Of a stretch of DNA of 64,000 nucleotides, positions 29,658 to 38,848 are shown piece by piece. A program made the translations under genes and the position numbers. Location of the stretch: positions 28,557 to 92,556 of the forward strand of contig NZ_BBCG01000011.1 in assembly GCF_001311925.1 (NCBI RefSeq), in the 5' to 3' direction. Below the pieces are notes generated by a model that worked only from the letters and a program-made list of their open reading frames with translations, did not search any database and had not been told where the DNA came from. How positions within the stretch are numbered: position 1 is the first letter of the stretch; every line of letters starts with the position of its first letter. The DNA comes from Cellulosilyticum ruminicola JCM 14822 (GTDB taxonomy: Bacteria > Bacillota > Clostridia > Lachnospirales > Cellulosilyticaceae).

Positions 29658-31606
29658 TTAATGGGTATAAAGGATAATTTTACTTATTTTGTTAATACTT
29701 TCACCTTCTAACGGAAATTGTGCACCTACCTCTTCACCTTCCCCATTTATATCTACTTGTATGCCTTGTTCCTTTGCAAAAGTTTTTGCATCTTTTGATG
29801 TCATTCCTACAAAATTTGGTACTATCATTTTTTGTGTTTCATCAAGTTTTACTTCTGCCTCATTATAAACAGGTTCTATCCCCAAATAAGGTAATGCATT
29901 TTCTAATATCTCATGCATAACTGGTCCTGCAATAACTCCACCATAGTAAGTTCCTTTAGGTTCATCAATAATTACTAAAGCTAATACCTTTGGTGCTTCT
30001 GCTGGTGCGAAAGCTAAAAATGATGCTGTATATTTTCCTGATCCACGAGGTAATTTTTGAGAAGTTGCTGTTTTACCACCAATGCGATATCCTGGAATAT
30101 AAGCCTTATGTCCACCACCTTCTGATACAACAGTTTCTAAAATCTTTTTCATTCTTTCACTAGTCTGTGTCGAAATAATCTGTTTTCCCTTTTCATAATT
30201 AAACGTTTGAATAATATCTCCTGTATCATTAATTATTTCTTTACCTAAATGTGGTGTCACGCGATATCCCCCATTAATTGTTGCTGAAGCACCAACTAAA
30301 AGCTGCATTGGTGTAATTTGAAATGATTGACCAAAGGACATAGTTGCAAGTTCTACTGGTCCAATATTACTTTTACTATGTAAAATACCAATTGCTTCAC
30401 CTGGTAAATCAATATCTGTTTTAGACTTAAAACCAAATTTTATCATATAATCATAAAACTTACTCGCTCCAATCCGCTCAGCAACTTCCATAAAAACAGG
30501 ATTACATGAATTCTGTACACCTTGTACAAATGTTTCATCTCCATGAGATCGTGGACTACGCCAACACTTAATAGTTCTTCCTGCAATAACTTTACTTCCT
30601 GTGCAAACAAACTTGTCATTTTCACTAACTACATTTTCTTCAAGTCCCATTGTTGAAGTGAAGATTTTAAAAGTTGAACCTGGTTCATATGTATCATTAA
30701 TTGTAAAGTTACGCCACATTTGATTTAAATATTCTTGTTGTTCCTTTTGAGAATATAGCTCCAATTATTTTTCAGCTCTTCATTATTAATTGTAAAAGGC
30801 TCATTTAAATTAAAGTCAGGTTTAACTGCCAAAGCATAAATCTCTCCATCTTGTGGATTCATCATAATAATAGCACCACGCCTTGCATCTTTCATTTCAA
30901 CAACACGTTCCAATGCTTGTTCTGCATATTCTTGCAATGTAATATCTAACGTGGTTACAAGATGATAACCATTTTGAGGATTTATACGTACTTCTGCCTC
31001 CTCCTCTCTTCTTTCTCCCTTTCCATTAGTCTCCATAAGAATATTACCTGGTTTTCCTTTTAAATAACTATCATATTTCACTTCTAAGCCTACAATTCCT
31101 TGGTTATCCTTTCCTACAAATCCCAATGTTTGAGATGCTAATGTATTATAGGGATAATATCTTTTAGAATCCTCATCAACTTTGACCCCAGGTAAATTAA
31201 GCTCACGAATACTATCAGCTATTTTTTTATCTACCTTAGTAGCAATTCTTTCAAAAGCTACACGCTTTGTAACTTTTTTATAAACTTTTTCATAATCCAT
31301 ATTAAGATGCTCCGCAAGTACTTTAGCCACCATCTCTGAATCCTGAATTTGAGCATGTACAACACCAACAGTTGCCACAGAAGCACTCTTAGCCAAGACC
31401 TCTAAATTTCTATCATAAATTATTCCTCTTGTAGGTGCGATTGTACGATTTCTAGTTTGCTGTTCAGATGCTCTATCATCCAACATTTTGCCTTCTGCAA
31501 TTTGTACATACCCTAAACGAATAGACATACCTACAAGCCCAAAGACAAAACAGCCCGCTACAATAAGAATTCTCTTTTTTAGTAAAACTGGGATGCCTTT
31601 ATACAT
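29658..31606 (-). CDS. spoVD: Class B penicillin-binding protein with one PASTA domain (frameshift)
   Basis: Transpeptidase of the FtsI/SpoVD type, about 649 residues when reconstructed. It has an N-terminal membrane anchor (residues about 10-33), a dimerisation domain, SxxK as EPGSTFKIF, SxN as NSCNPVFM and one C-terminal PASTA domain (MIVPNFVGMTSKDAKTFAKE). The third motif reads GGKTATSQ instead of KTGT. One C missing at 30761-30762 splits the gene (restored ELKNNWELYSQKEQQEYLNQMW). Position directly before murE suggests the sporulation paralogue SpoVD. Assignment as SpoVD rather than vegetative FtsI is tentative. Confidence 0.85.
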
Positions 31607-31668
31607 AAAAAACCTCCTTTAAAAGTTGTCTTACCTAAAGTCTATTTTAAAGAGGGGGCATTATGACA

Positions 31669-33807
31669 TTATTCAGTTGTTTTAACGATAACTTGGCTAT
31701 CTTTTTCTATCTTAGTCCCACCACGTGGTATTTGACTAGTAATTTTGCCTTTTTCACTACCTTGAAGTACAAACTTCCCATCTAAAACTTTTTGAGCTTC
31801 TTCAATTGTCATGCCCATGATATTGGGTACAGCTACTACATTTTTAGCATCTCTTGCCTCTGTATAAAGCTTAATCTTCACTCCCTTAGTTGCTATCTCT
31901 CCAGCCTTAGGATATTGAGAAGTTACAGTATTTCCTACACCCACTATTTCATAATCCAATTTATCATCAAATAATGTATTGATTGCTGTATAAATATCTT
32001 GATTACTTACATTAGGTACACTACTTGTTTTCACTTCATCTTTTTGGGCAGTTTCACTTAATTCAATCTCTAAATATGGTAATATATTTTCCATCATTTC
32101 TCTAAAAGCATTTGCTGGTGCACCTGTTCCTTCTGGAATATTATCCAGCGTGATAAGCCCTACAACTTGTGGGTTATTATATGGCACACTACCAATAAAC
32201 GATAAAACATAATCACCATTTACACGCCCTATTTTCTGCGCTGTTCCTGTTTTACCACCCACATCATAACCACTTACAGCCGCCGCATTACCAGTTCCTG
32301 AATCAACTACTTTCTTAAGATATGTTGCTACCTTTTTAGATGTTTCACTAGAGATTACTTGTCTCAAAACACGTCTTTTATGTTCATATAAAGTCGTATG
32401 ATTATTTCCTGTAATTTCCGAAACTACATAAGGTTCTATCAAATATCCACCATTAATAACCGCTGAAAAAGCCTTAACAAGTTGCAGTGGCGTAACTGTC
32501 ATTCCTTGTCCCATAGAATAAGTCGCCTTTTCAACTGGTCCAAGCTTATTATGTAAAAGCCCTGCGTTATCACCTGGTAAATTAACCTCTGTTTTTTCAC
32601 CAAATCCAAAACGCTTCATATAATCTAGTATCTTTTCAGAATCCATCTTCTTACTAATTTCAATCATGCCTACATTACAAGAATTTGCCAATACATCCTC
32701 TAGTGTTTCAAGACTATGTCCAGATGTTTTCCAGCAGTTAATATTTCTATCTGCTACTGCTATTGAGCCTGGACAATTATATGTCTCTGTCCCATCAATT
32801 ACGCCCTCTTCTAAAGCTGCTGCCACAAATATAGGCTTCATTGTTGAACCTGGTTCATAGGTATATTGAATACTTCGATTTATCCAAGCTGCATTCATTT
32901 TTTCATATTGCTTTTCCCCGCTTAAATTATCCCAAACACTCTGACCAAGCTGCTTGCTTAAATCATTATAATGGTTAGGATCAAATTCTGGATAAGAATA
33001 CATTGCATAGATTTCTCCTGTATTCGGATTCATAATTGTTGCAGAGGCATTTATTGCCCCATACTGAGCAATATATTTACGCATAATTGTTTCCACATAT
33101 TGCTGAATCACTTCATCTATTGTAAGTTTAACAGTTGCCCCTGCTTTTCCTTCTTGTGTTTCCCTAGTTACAATTTTTGAATCTTGATATTGAGAAAAAG
33201 TGCGACCTGGTACACCAGCTAAGTATTCTTCATACTGCTGTTCAATACCATATTGTCCAACCCCATCCTTATTAAAGAATCCAAGAAGCTGTGCAACTAA
33301 TGTTTCTTTAGAATATTTACGAATATACGTTTCGACTAAACTTACACCACCTAATCCACGAAGTTCTTCCCCTACTTCTGTATCTATATTTTTAGCTAAT
33401 ACCTTATATCCCGAAGTAGGATTTACATCTACTATTTTTTTAAGTTCATCTACAGTCTTGCCTACAACCGGTGAAAGTTCTTTATATATTTCAAGACGTT
33501 TTTCTTCACTTAAAGTTAGTACGTCTTTGGGACTTAAAACTATATTATATGCTAATACACTTGTTGCTAACGTTTTATTATTGCGATCCACAATAGCGCC
33601 ACGCTGTGCTTCAATATCTGTTTCGCCATTTGTTAAACGATTTGCAATAACTGTTTTATATTCCACGCCATGTACAGCTTGTATATATGCTACTCTACCA
33701 ATTAAAAAAACAAAACAAAAAACAAAACAAGTTAAAAGTACAAAAATTCTGCCATTCATTTTATATCTAGGTGGTAGAGTTGTTCTTTTCTTCTTACGTC
33801 TTTTCAT
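31669..33807 (-). CDS. Class B penicillin-binding protein with two PASTA domains
   Basis: Septal-type D,D-transpeptidase of 712 residues. The N-terminus is very basic (MKRRKKKRTT), with one membrane anchor at about 19-42, a dimerisation domain (IEAQRGAIVDRN), and a transpeptidase domain with Ser321 and Lys324 in EPGSTMKP, SCN in LANSCNVGM and KTG in GGKTGTAQK. Two PASTA repeats follow (from SSVPNVSNQDI and VVAVPNIMGMTIEEAQ). It lies between ftsL and the second PBP and is the better candidate for vegetative FtsI/PBP2B, since all catalytic motifs are canonical. Confidence 0.9.
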   Translation of the reverse strand: MKRRKKKRTTLPPRYKMNGRIFVLLTCFVFCFVFLIGRVAYIQAVHGVEYKTVIANRLTNGETDIEAQRGAIVDRNNKTLATSVLAYNIVLSPKDVLTLSEEKRLEIYKELSPVVGKTVDELKKIVDVNPTSGYKVLAKNIDTEVGEELRGLGGVSLVETYIRKYSKETLVAQLLGFFNKDGVGQYGIEQQYEEYLAGVPGRTFSQYQDSKIVTRETQEGKAGATVKLTIDEVIQQYVETIMRKYIAQYGAINASATIMNPNTGEIYAMYSYPEFDPNHYNDLSKQLGQSVWDNLSGEKQYEKMNAAWINRSIQYTYEPGSTMKPIFVAAALEEGVIDGTETYNCPGSIAVADRNINCWKTSGHSLETLEDVLANSCNVGMIEISKKMDSEKILDYMKRFGFGEKTEVNLPGDNAGLLHNKLGPVEKATYSMGQGMTVTPLQLVKAFSAVINGGYLIEPYVVSEITGNNHTTLYEHKRRVLRQVISSETSKKVATYLKKVVDSGTGNAAAVSGYDVGGKTGTAQKIGRVNGDYVLSFIGSVPYNNPQVVGLITLDNIPEGTGAPANAFREMMENILPYLEIELSETAQKDEVKTSSVPNVSNQDIYTAINTLFDDKLDYEIVGVGNTVTSQYPKAGEIATKGVKIKLYTEARDAKNVVAVPNIMGMTIEEAQKVLDGKFVLQGSEKGKITSQIPRGGTKIEKDSQVIVKTTE

Positions 33808-33821
33808 ATTCCTACCTACTT

Positions 33822-34253
33822 TTAATGATTATATACAACATAACTATCTTTTGGTAATTCAATATACACGATTTGGTGTGCCATTGGCTCGCTCATACCA
33901 AGCTCTTTAGATGCACGTTCACGTATATAATCTAAATTAAGTTTTTCAGATATTTTAGCTTCTGTTAAACTAATTGTACTTTTAGTATCTCTAATTTCAT
34001 TTTTAATAGTACGCAATTCTTTTTGTCTTGTCCCAAATTCAGCATATTGATGAATATAGAAAAACGCACCTAAAAATACTAACAGACCACATAAAGAAAC
34101 CTGTATTGCAAATCTAAAATCTCTTTTCTTAACTTTTCTATTTCTACGTACGGGTGCTTGTGGAGGTGTTTGCAAAGGTAATTCTTCATAATAATCATAT
34201 ACTGTATTGCCAATTTGATAATTATAATTTCCTTTGAGTTTCTCTCCCATCAT
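33822..34253 (-). CDS. ftsL: FtsL-like septum formation protein
   Basis: Small bitopic protein (143 residues) with a basic cytoplasmic part (VRRNRKVKKRDFR), one membrane segment at about residues 48-68 (FAIQVSLCGLLVFLGAFFYI), then an extracellular coiled coil (KELRTIKNEIRDTKSTISL) and the conserved DYIRERASKELGMSEP tail. The position between rsmH and a class B PBP is diagnostic. FtsL is poorly conserved, so the name rests on topology and context. Confidence 0.82.
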   Translation of the reverse strand: MMGEKLKGNYNYQIGNTVYDYYEELPLQTPPQAPVRRNRKVKKRDFRFAIQVSLCGLLVFLGAFFYIHQYAEFGTRQKELRTIKNEIRDTKSTISLTEAKISEKLNLDYIRERASKELGMSEPMAHQIVYIELPKDSYVVYNH

Positions 34254-34282
34254 TCACTCCCCCTTTATGAGATGGTATATTG

Positions 34283-35218
34283 TTATAATTTTTCAACAAT
34301 TCTTAATTTTGCACTTCTAGAACGATGATTTGCCTCTAATTCTCCTTCTGAAGGTAAAATAGGCTTACGTGTAATTACTTTTACCTGTGGTACTTTACCA
34401 CATACACAAACTGGAAATTCCTTTGCACAAGTACAAGGATCTTCTAGTTTTTTAAATGCTTGCTTTACGATACGATCTTCTAGTGAATGGAAAGTAATAA
34501 TACATAGTCTTCCACCTGGTGCTAATTTCTCTACTACATCGTTAATAGTTGGTGCAATAATTTCAAGCTCACGATTAACTGCAATGCGAATTGCTTGGAA
34601 AGTACGTTTTGCAGGATGTGGACCATCTTTTCTCGCGCCTTGAGGAATCGCTTTTTTAATTACATCTACAAGTTCATATGTTGTTTCAATTGGTTTAAAT
34701 TTTCTTTCTTCTACTATAAATTGTGCAACACGTTTTGCCCAACGTTCCTCACCATATTCTTTAATAATTCTGTAAAGTTCTTCTTCTGACATTTCATTAA
34801 CCACATCATATGCTGAATATTTACTATCTTGATTCATACGCATATCAAGTGGTGCATCATGCATATAAGAAAAACCACGGTCTGCTTCATCTAATTGGTG
34901 TGAAGAAACACCAAGGTCAATAAGCATCCCATCTATTTTCTCTACACCTAAAGATTCTAATACATTTGCTGTTTGTTCAAAATTACTTTTTACAATACTT
35001 ACTTTAGCTTTTACATCTTTTAAACGTTCTTTAGATACAGCTAACGCATTATTATCTTGATCAATGCCTATAAAATGTCCTGCTTCTGATAAATGGCTAC
35101 ATACAACACTAGCATGTCCTGCACCTCCTAATGTACCATCTACATAAATTCCATTAGGTTTAATTGCCAATCCTTCAATACATTCATTTAACAATACTGA
35201 TACATGTTCAAACTTCAT
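34283..35218 (-). CDS. rsmH: 16S rRNA (cytosine1402-N4)-methyltransferase RsmH
   Basis: Methylates C1402 in the ribosomal decoding centre. The 311-residue protein begins [33 protein letters not shown], with the SAM-binding motif. [15 protein letters not shown] and [17 protein letters not shown] are family signatures. It is the first intact gene of the dcw cluster. The normal upstream partner mraZ is decayed here. Confidence 0.97.
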   Translation of the reverse strand: MKFEHVSVLLNECIEGLAIKPNGIYVDGTLGGAGHASVVCSHLSEAGHFIGIDQDNNALAVSKERLKDVKAKVSIVKSNFEQTANVLESLGVEKIDGMLIDLGVSSHQLDEADRGFSYMHDAPLDMRMNQDSKYSAYDVVNEMSEEELYRIIKEYGEERWAKRVAQFIVEERKFKPIETTYELVDVIKKAIPQGARKDGPHPAKRTFQAIRIAVNRELEIIAPTINDVVEKLAPGGRLCIITFHSLEDRIVKQAFKKLEDPCTCAKEFPVCVCGKVPQVKVITRKPILPSEGELEANHRSRSAKLRIVEKL

Positions 35219-35229
35219 TTCATCACCTT

Positions 35230-35545
35230 AAATTTTTAATTGTTCCATTTGCTCAGCCAAAGTCTAGTTCAATTAAAAGTGTCTTTTATATAGTATAAAT
35301 AACGCCTTCACTTGCCAAACTTTTATATGGTTTCCCATTCCTATAACTACTATGTCTTTTTCAATATAAGAATATACTCATATAAGTGCTAGGGCAATAA
35401 AATACGCCCTTTTATATCGGCCATGCGTATCCACTATACGCTTAATTTACCTGACAAAAAGAAGCGAACAAATTTCTAGCATTCATGTTAGTAACTAGGA
35501 GAGCTTAATTTTTTTCTATTCCAAACAGGGCCTATCACGCCCAAT
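35230..35545 (-). pseudogene. mraZ: Decayed mraZ
   Basis: Fragments of MraZ, the transcription factor normally first in the dcw cluster, are readable in shifting frames. In order on the minus strand: VTNMNAR (about 35487-35505), KFVRFFLSGKLSV (about 35445-35484), DIKGRILLP (about 35400-35425), HLYEY (about 35385-35399) and YIEKDIVVIGMGNHIKVWQVK (about 35320-35382). At least three in-frame stops and two frame changes separate them. Order and spacing match MraZ. Unlike the single-indel genes elsewhere, the lesion density indicates true decay. No intact N-terminal half is visible. Confidence 0.75.
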
Positions 35546-35631
35546 TTCTTATATTTTATGACTTTATGGATAAAATTTCAAGTCAAATTTGATTAAATGC
35601 TTCATTTAATGTGTTTTTTAATTAATTCTAA

Positions 35632-35690
35632 TTAAAAAAGCATCCATCAAATGTATAACCTTACATTTAATAGATGCTATATAATTTACA
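35632..35690 (-). terminator. Terminator after the Spo0E-like gene
   Basis: Minus strand AGCATCTATTAAATGTAA, short loop, TTACATTTGATGGATGCT-type arm, then TTTTTTAA. About 17 bp of stem with two mismatches. Confidence 0.75.
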
Positions 35691-35710
35691 TTCTTTAACT
35701 TATCATGTAG

Positions 35711-35872
35711 TTAAATATTTTCAATACTTCTATAATACTTTACAATCTCTTTGTCAAGCTGCATACTTAATTTATATACAGTCTTACTTCTACATACATT
35801 TGCTCCAGATGTCATTAAAAGTCTGTTAAGTGCTTCTTGCATTGTTGAAATGCGCTTCTTTCTATTATTCAT
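35711..35872 (-). CDS. Spo0E-family aspartyl-phosphate phosphatase-like protein
   Basis: A 53-residue protein beginning MNNRKKRISTMQEALNRLL, behind an AAGGGGG ribosome site. Its C-terminal half KTVYKLSMQLDKEIVKYYR fits the Spo0E family pattern (two short helices with an S-x-x-LD-x-x-I motif). Members dephosphorylate Spo0A~P and so delay sporulation. It has its own terminator. Small size makes the family call moderate rather than certain. It fits the other sporulation genes in the window. Confidence 0.7.
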   Translation of the reverse strand: MNNRKKRISTMQEALNRLLMTSGANVCRSKTVYKLSMQLDKEIVKYYRSIENI

Positions 35873-35997
35873 ATAAATCCCCCTTAAAAATAAAAAACAT
35901 AAGTATAAATATTTTGAATTTTCTTTTTCTCTTTAGAGTTATTATAGAACAAAACTTGGAAGAAAACAACATTTATTCGTATTATTTGTATGATATT

Positions 35998-36846
35998 TTA
36001 TTTTTTTCTAACTCTTCGACAAATAATTATTCCAATTAATCCCAATACAACTGACAATATAGCAATTATTTGAGAAATTGGGATATTAATACTAGGCACT
36101 ATTAGTTGATCCGTACGTAATCCTTCTATCCAAAATCGTCCTATTCCATAACTGGCTAAATATAAGAAAAATAATTCGCCATAATTCTTACGATACTTAC
36201 GATAAATTAGTAATAATACTAAAACTCCTATATTCCAGCATGATTCATAGAAAAATGTTGGATGCACTTGGATATAATTTTGTCCAAATGCAACTTGAAT
36301 ATGATTGAGTAGATCCTGAGATATAGGCAATTTTGCCTCACTTTGTAAAATACGCATAGCAAAGATATTTTCTGTATATCCTCCAAAAGCCTCTTTGTTT
36401 GTAAAATTTCCATAACGCCCTATAATCTGTCCTACCACTAAACCATATACTGCTAAATCAGTAAACTGCCAAAAAGAAATCTTTTTATATTTTGTATAAA
36501 TAACCGCTACTAGTATAGAAACTATAATTGCACCATAAATAGCTATACCACCTTGCCTGGTATTTATAATTTGTCCCAGGTTTGCATGGTAATAATCCCA
36601 ATTAAATGCAACATAATACGCTCTTGCACCTATTAATGCAAAAATAATATCATACATGATAAAATCTGTAATAATGTCTGGATTTACATTTTCTTTTTTC
36701 GCCATATATGATGAAATTAATGCGCCGCATATAATCCCTGATGTAATAATGATGCCATACCAATAAATTGCAATACCGAAGACTTTAAATGCAATTGGCG
36801 AAATATTAAATGATAAATTCAAATATGGAAAATATATATTTGGCAT
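35998..36846 (-). CDS. lgt: Prolipoprotein diacylglyceryl transferase
   Basis: Membrane enzyme that attaches diacylglycerol to the lipobox cysteine of prolipoproteins. The 282-residue protein has about seven membrane segments and the Lgt signature GRYGNFTNKEAFG (about residues 143-155), with R-x-GN in place. Other fitting parts are YWYGIIITSG and HPTFFYES, and GIGRFWIEGLRTDQL near the C-terminus. It probably acts on the GH5 lipoprotein at 50-51 kb among others. Confidence 0.95.
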   Translation of the reverse strand: MPNIYFPYLNLSFNISPIAFKVFGIAIYWYGIIITSGIICGALISSYMAKKENVNPDIITDFIMYDIIFALIGARAYYVAFNWDYYHANLGQIINTRQGGIAIYGAIIVSILVAVIYTKYKKISFWQFTDLAVYGLVVGQIIGRYGNFTNKEAFGGYTENIFAMRILQSEAKLPISQDLLNHIQVAFGQNYIQVHPTFFYESCWNIGVLVLLLIYRKYRKNYGELFFLYLASYGIGRFWIEGLRTDQLIVPSINIPISQIIAILSVVLGLIGIIICRRVRKK

Positions 36847-36954
36847 AATAAACCTCCTTTTTTATTTTCTCATTATATGCCATTTAACTTCTAATGTAAA
36901 TGAGGTATAAATCTTATATTTTCACTTATACTAACCTCAAAAGGTGGTGTGAAT

Positions 36955-37122
36955 ATGCGTCAAAAAGCTAGACATTATCGTGCTGTACAACGCCAAAAAG
37001 AAAATGACGAATTTAATGAACTTTATCCTGTTTGCATGGATTATTCGGCCTTAGCTGTTGTTGCTGGCACTTGTACACTTATAGGTTTTTTAATTGGATT
37101 ATGTTTATCGCATAATAAATAA
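36955..37122 (+). CDS. Small single-span membrane protein
   Basis: A 55-residue protein starting MRQKARHYRAVQRQKENDE, with a basic N-terminus and one C-terminal membrane segment at about residues 31-51 (SALAVVAGTCTLIGFLIGLCL). AAAGGTGGTG lies ahead of the ATG. Its stop codon falls within a long perfect hairpin. I do not recognise the family. It diverges from lgt and precedes ychF on the same strand. Confidence 0.65.
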   Translation: MRQKARHYRAVQRQKENDEFNELYPVCMDYSALAVVAGTCTLIGFLIGLCLSHNK

Positions 37123-37157
37123 AACTGCATTTTATTGCAGTTTTATTTATTATGCGA
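37108..37157. terminator. Long perfect hairpin overlapping a stop codon
   Basis: TCGCATAATAAATAAAACTGCA, a TTTTAT-type loop, then TGCAGTTTTATTTATTATGCGA: a perfect 22-bp inverted repeat containing the stop codon of the small membrane protein. It probably terminates transcription, although the T tract is inside the stem. Confidence 0.6.
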
Positions 37158-37207
37158 TAAACTATACTATGGATGTTAAAAATAATAACTGAGGAAGGAT
37201 GAAACAT

Positions 37208-38302
37208 ATGAAACTCGGAATCGTAGGGCTTCCTAATGTAGGAAAAAGTACTTTATTTAATGCCCTTACTAAAGCAGGTGCTGAATCTGCTAACTATCCA
37301 TTCTGTACAATTGAACCTAATGTAGGGGTTGTTGCTGTACCTGATAAAAGATTAGAAGTATTACGTGAAATGAATAACTCTCAACGCGTATTACCTGCTG
37401 CTATAGAATTCGTAGATATTGCTGGTCTTATCAAAGGCGCTAGTAAAGGTGAAGGTCTTGGAAACCAATTCTTATCTCACATTCGTGAAGTAGATGCTAT
37501 TGTACAAGTTGTACGTTGCTTCGAAGATGAAAACATCGTTCACGTAGATAAAGTTGTAGACCCTATCCGCGACATCGAAACAATCAACCTAGAGCTTGCA
37601 TTTGCAGATATGGACGTTTTAGAACGTCGTATTTCAAAATCAGCTAAAGCTGCAAAAGCTGATAAAGCTGTAGCTGCTGAAATTGAAATCTTAAAAGAAA
37701 TCTATGCTACACTTGAATCTGGTAAAGCTGCACGTACACTTTTAGGTGATGATACTGAAAAAGATGCCTTTATTCAATCACTTGGCCTTATTACAGCTAA
37801 ACCAATGCTTTATGCCGCTAATATTTCCGAAGATGATTTAATTGGTGGTATTAAAAATGAATACGTACAACGTGTACGTGAGTTTTCTACACAAGAAGAC
37901 TCTGAAACTTTCGTAATCTGTGCTAAAATCGAACAAGAATTATCTGAACTTGATGAAGAAGAAAAAGAAATCTTCTTACAAGATTTAGGTCTTGACTCAA
38001 CTGGTTTCGACCGTTTAGTAGCTGCAAGTTACAAACTTCTTGGACTTATCAGTTACCTTACAGCTGGTCCACAAGAAGTACGTGCTTGGACCATTACAAA
38101 AGGAACCAAAGCTCCAGGCGCTGCTGGTAAAATTCATTCTGACTTCGAAAGAGGATTCATCCGTGCTGAGGTTGTTAACTTCGATGACCTTGTTGCATGT
38201 GGTTCTTACGCTGCTGCTAGAGAAAAAGGACTTGTACGTCTTGAAGGTAAAGAATATGTTGTTCAAGATGGTGATATCATCGTCTTCAGATTCAATGTAT
38301 AA
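37208..38302 (+). CDS. ychF: Ribosome-associated ATPase/GTPase YchF (OLA1 family)
   Basis: Obg-family P-loop protein that prefers ATP and associates with ribosomes and stress responses. The start at 37208 (MKLGIVGLPNVGKSTLFNALT) has GAGGAAGG eight bases ahead. The in-frame ATG at 37199 touches the ribosome site. Length is 364 residues. G1 is GLPNVGKST, the switch region is DIAGLIKGASKGEGLGNQFL, and the C-terminal TGS domain ends GDIIVFRFNV. Codon use resembles a highly expressed gene. Confidence 0.97.
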   Translation: MKLGIVGLPNVGKSTLFNALTKAGAESANYPFCTIEPNVGVVAVPDKRLEVLREMNNSQRVLPAAIEFVDIAGLIKGASKGEGLGNQFLSHIREVDAIVQVVRCFEDENIVHVDKVVDPIRDIETINLELAFADMDVLERRISKSAKAAKADKAVAAEIEILKEIYATLESGKAARTLLGDDTEKDAFIQSLGLITAKPMLYAANISEDDLIGGIKNEYVQRVREFSTQEDSETFVICAKIEQELSELDEEEKEIFLQDLGLDSTGFDRLVAASYKLLGLISYLTAGPQEVRAWTITKGTKAPGAAGKIHSDFERGFIRAEVVNFDDLVACGSYAAAREKGLVRLEGKEYVVQDGDIIVFRFNV

Positions 38303-38313
38303 ACTTATATATG

Positions 38314-38358
38314 TATAATATAAAAGGCTACTTCTTAATCGAAGTAGTCTTTTATATT
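38314..38358. terminator. Bidirectional terminator between ychF and ytfJ
   Basis: ATATAAAAGGCTACTTC, loop, GAAGTAGTCTTTTATAT serves the convergent genes. Confidence 0.75.
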
Positions 38359-38365
38359 TATGTTT

Positions 38366-38848
38366 TTAATCTTCCATTTGATGATACTTTTCTTCTGACT
38401 CACTTACAGCCTCATTTTTTGACTTCCTAGCTGATCTAACTTTATTCTCACCCTTATGTTCTGTAAAATGTGATACAAATTCAGGTGCTTTTGCTACAAG
38501 TCCAGGAATCATATCAATAAGTTTTGTAATACTATCTTGAGCTCTTGTATTAATAAGCTGTGTTGTCCCATTTTGAATAACAAGCATGGCGCTTGGTGTA
38601 ATCTTAGCGCCAATCCCACCAGCACCAGCACCACTTCCACCAGCCACATTTTTCTCACGTTCTTTTTTACGTTCAGTAAAGTTATTACTCTCAGTTGCCC
38701 CTGTTGCTGCTGCAAAACTTACATCTACAAGTGGTACTAAAATAGTATCATCAATATGAATAGGTTCACCTACTACTGTCTTTGTTGTAATAAAATTTTC
38801 TAACTGACTCATTAACTCATTTAAATCTTTATTAATTTTATTCTCCAT
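38366..38848 (-). CDS. ytfJ: Spore protein YtfJ/GerW
   Basis: A 160-residue member of the YtfJ family, a spore protein needed for normal germination in B. subtilis (GerW). Conserved parts are VGEPIHIDDTILVPLVDVSF, a glycine-rich GGSGAGAGGIGAKITPSAMLVIQNG, and a basic/acidic C-terminal tail. It overlaps the upstream DUF2953 gene by 11 bases. This pair is also found together in Bacillus (ytfI-ytfJ). Confidence 0.9.
   Translation of the reverse strand: MENKINKDLNELMSQLENFITTKTVVGEPIHIDDTILVPLVDVSFAAATGATESNNFTERKKEREKNVAGGSGAGAGGIGAKITPSAMLVIQNGTTQLINTRAQDSITKLIDMIPGLVAKAPEFVSHFTEHKGENKVRSARKSKNEAVSESEEKYHQMED

Noticed and set aside
35590..35690. Riboswitch or T-box upstream of rsmH
   Set aside because: The structure is a simple terminator for the Spo0E-like gene. 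No T-box or known aptamer core is present.
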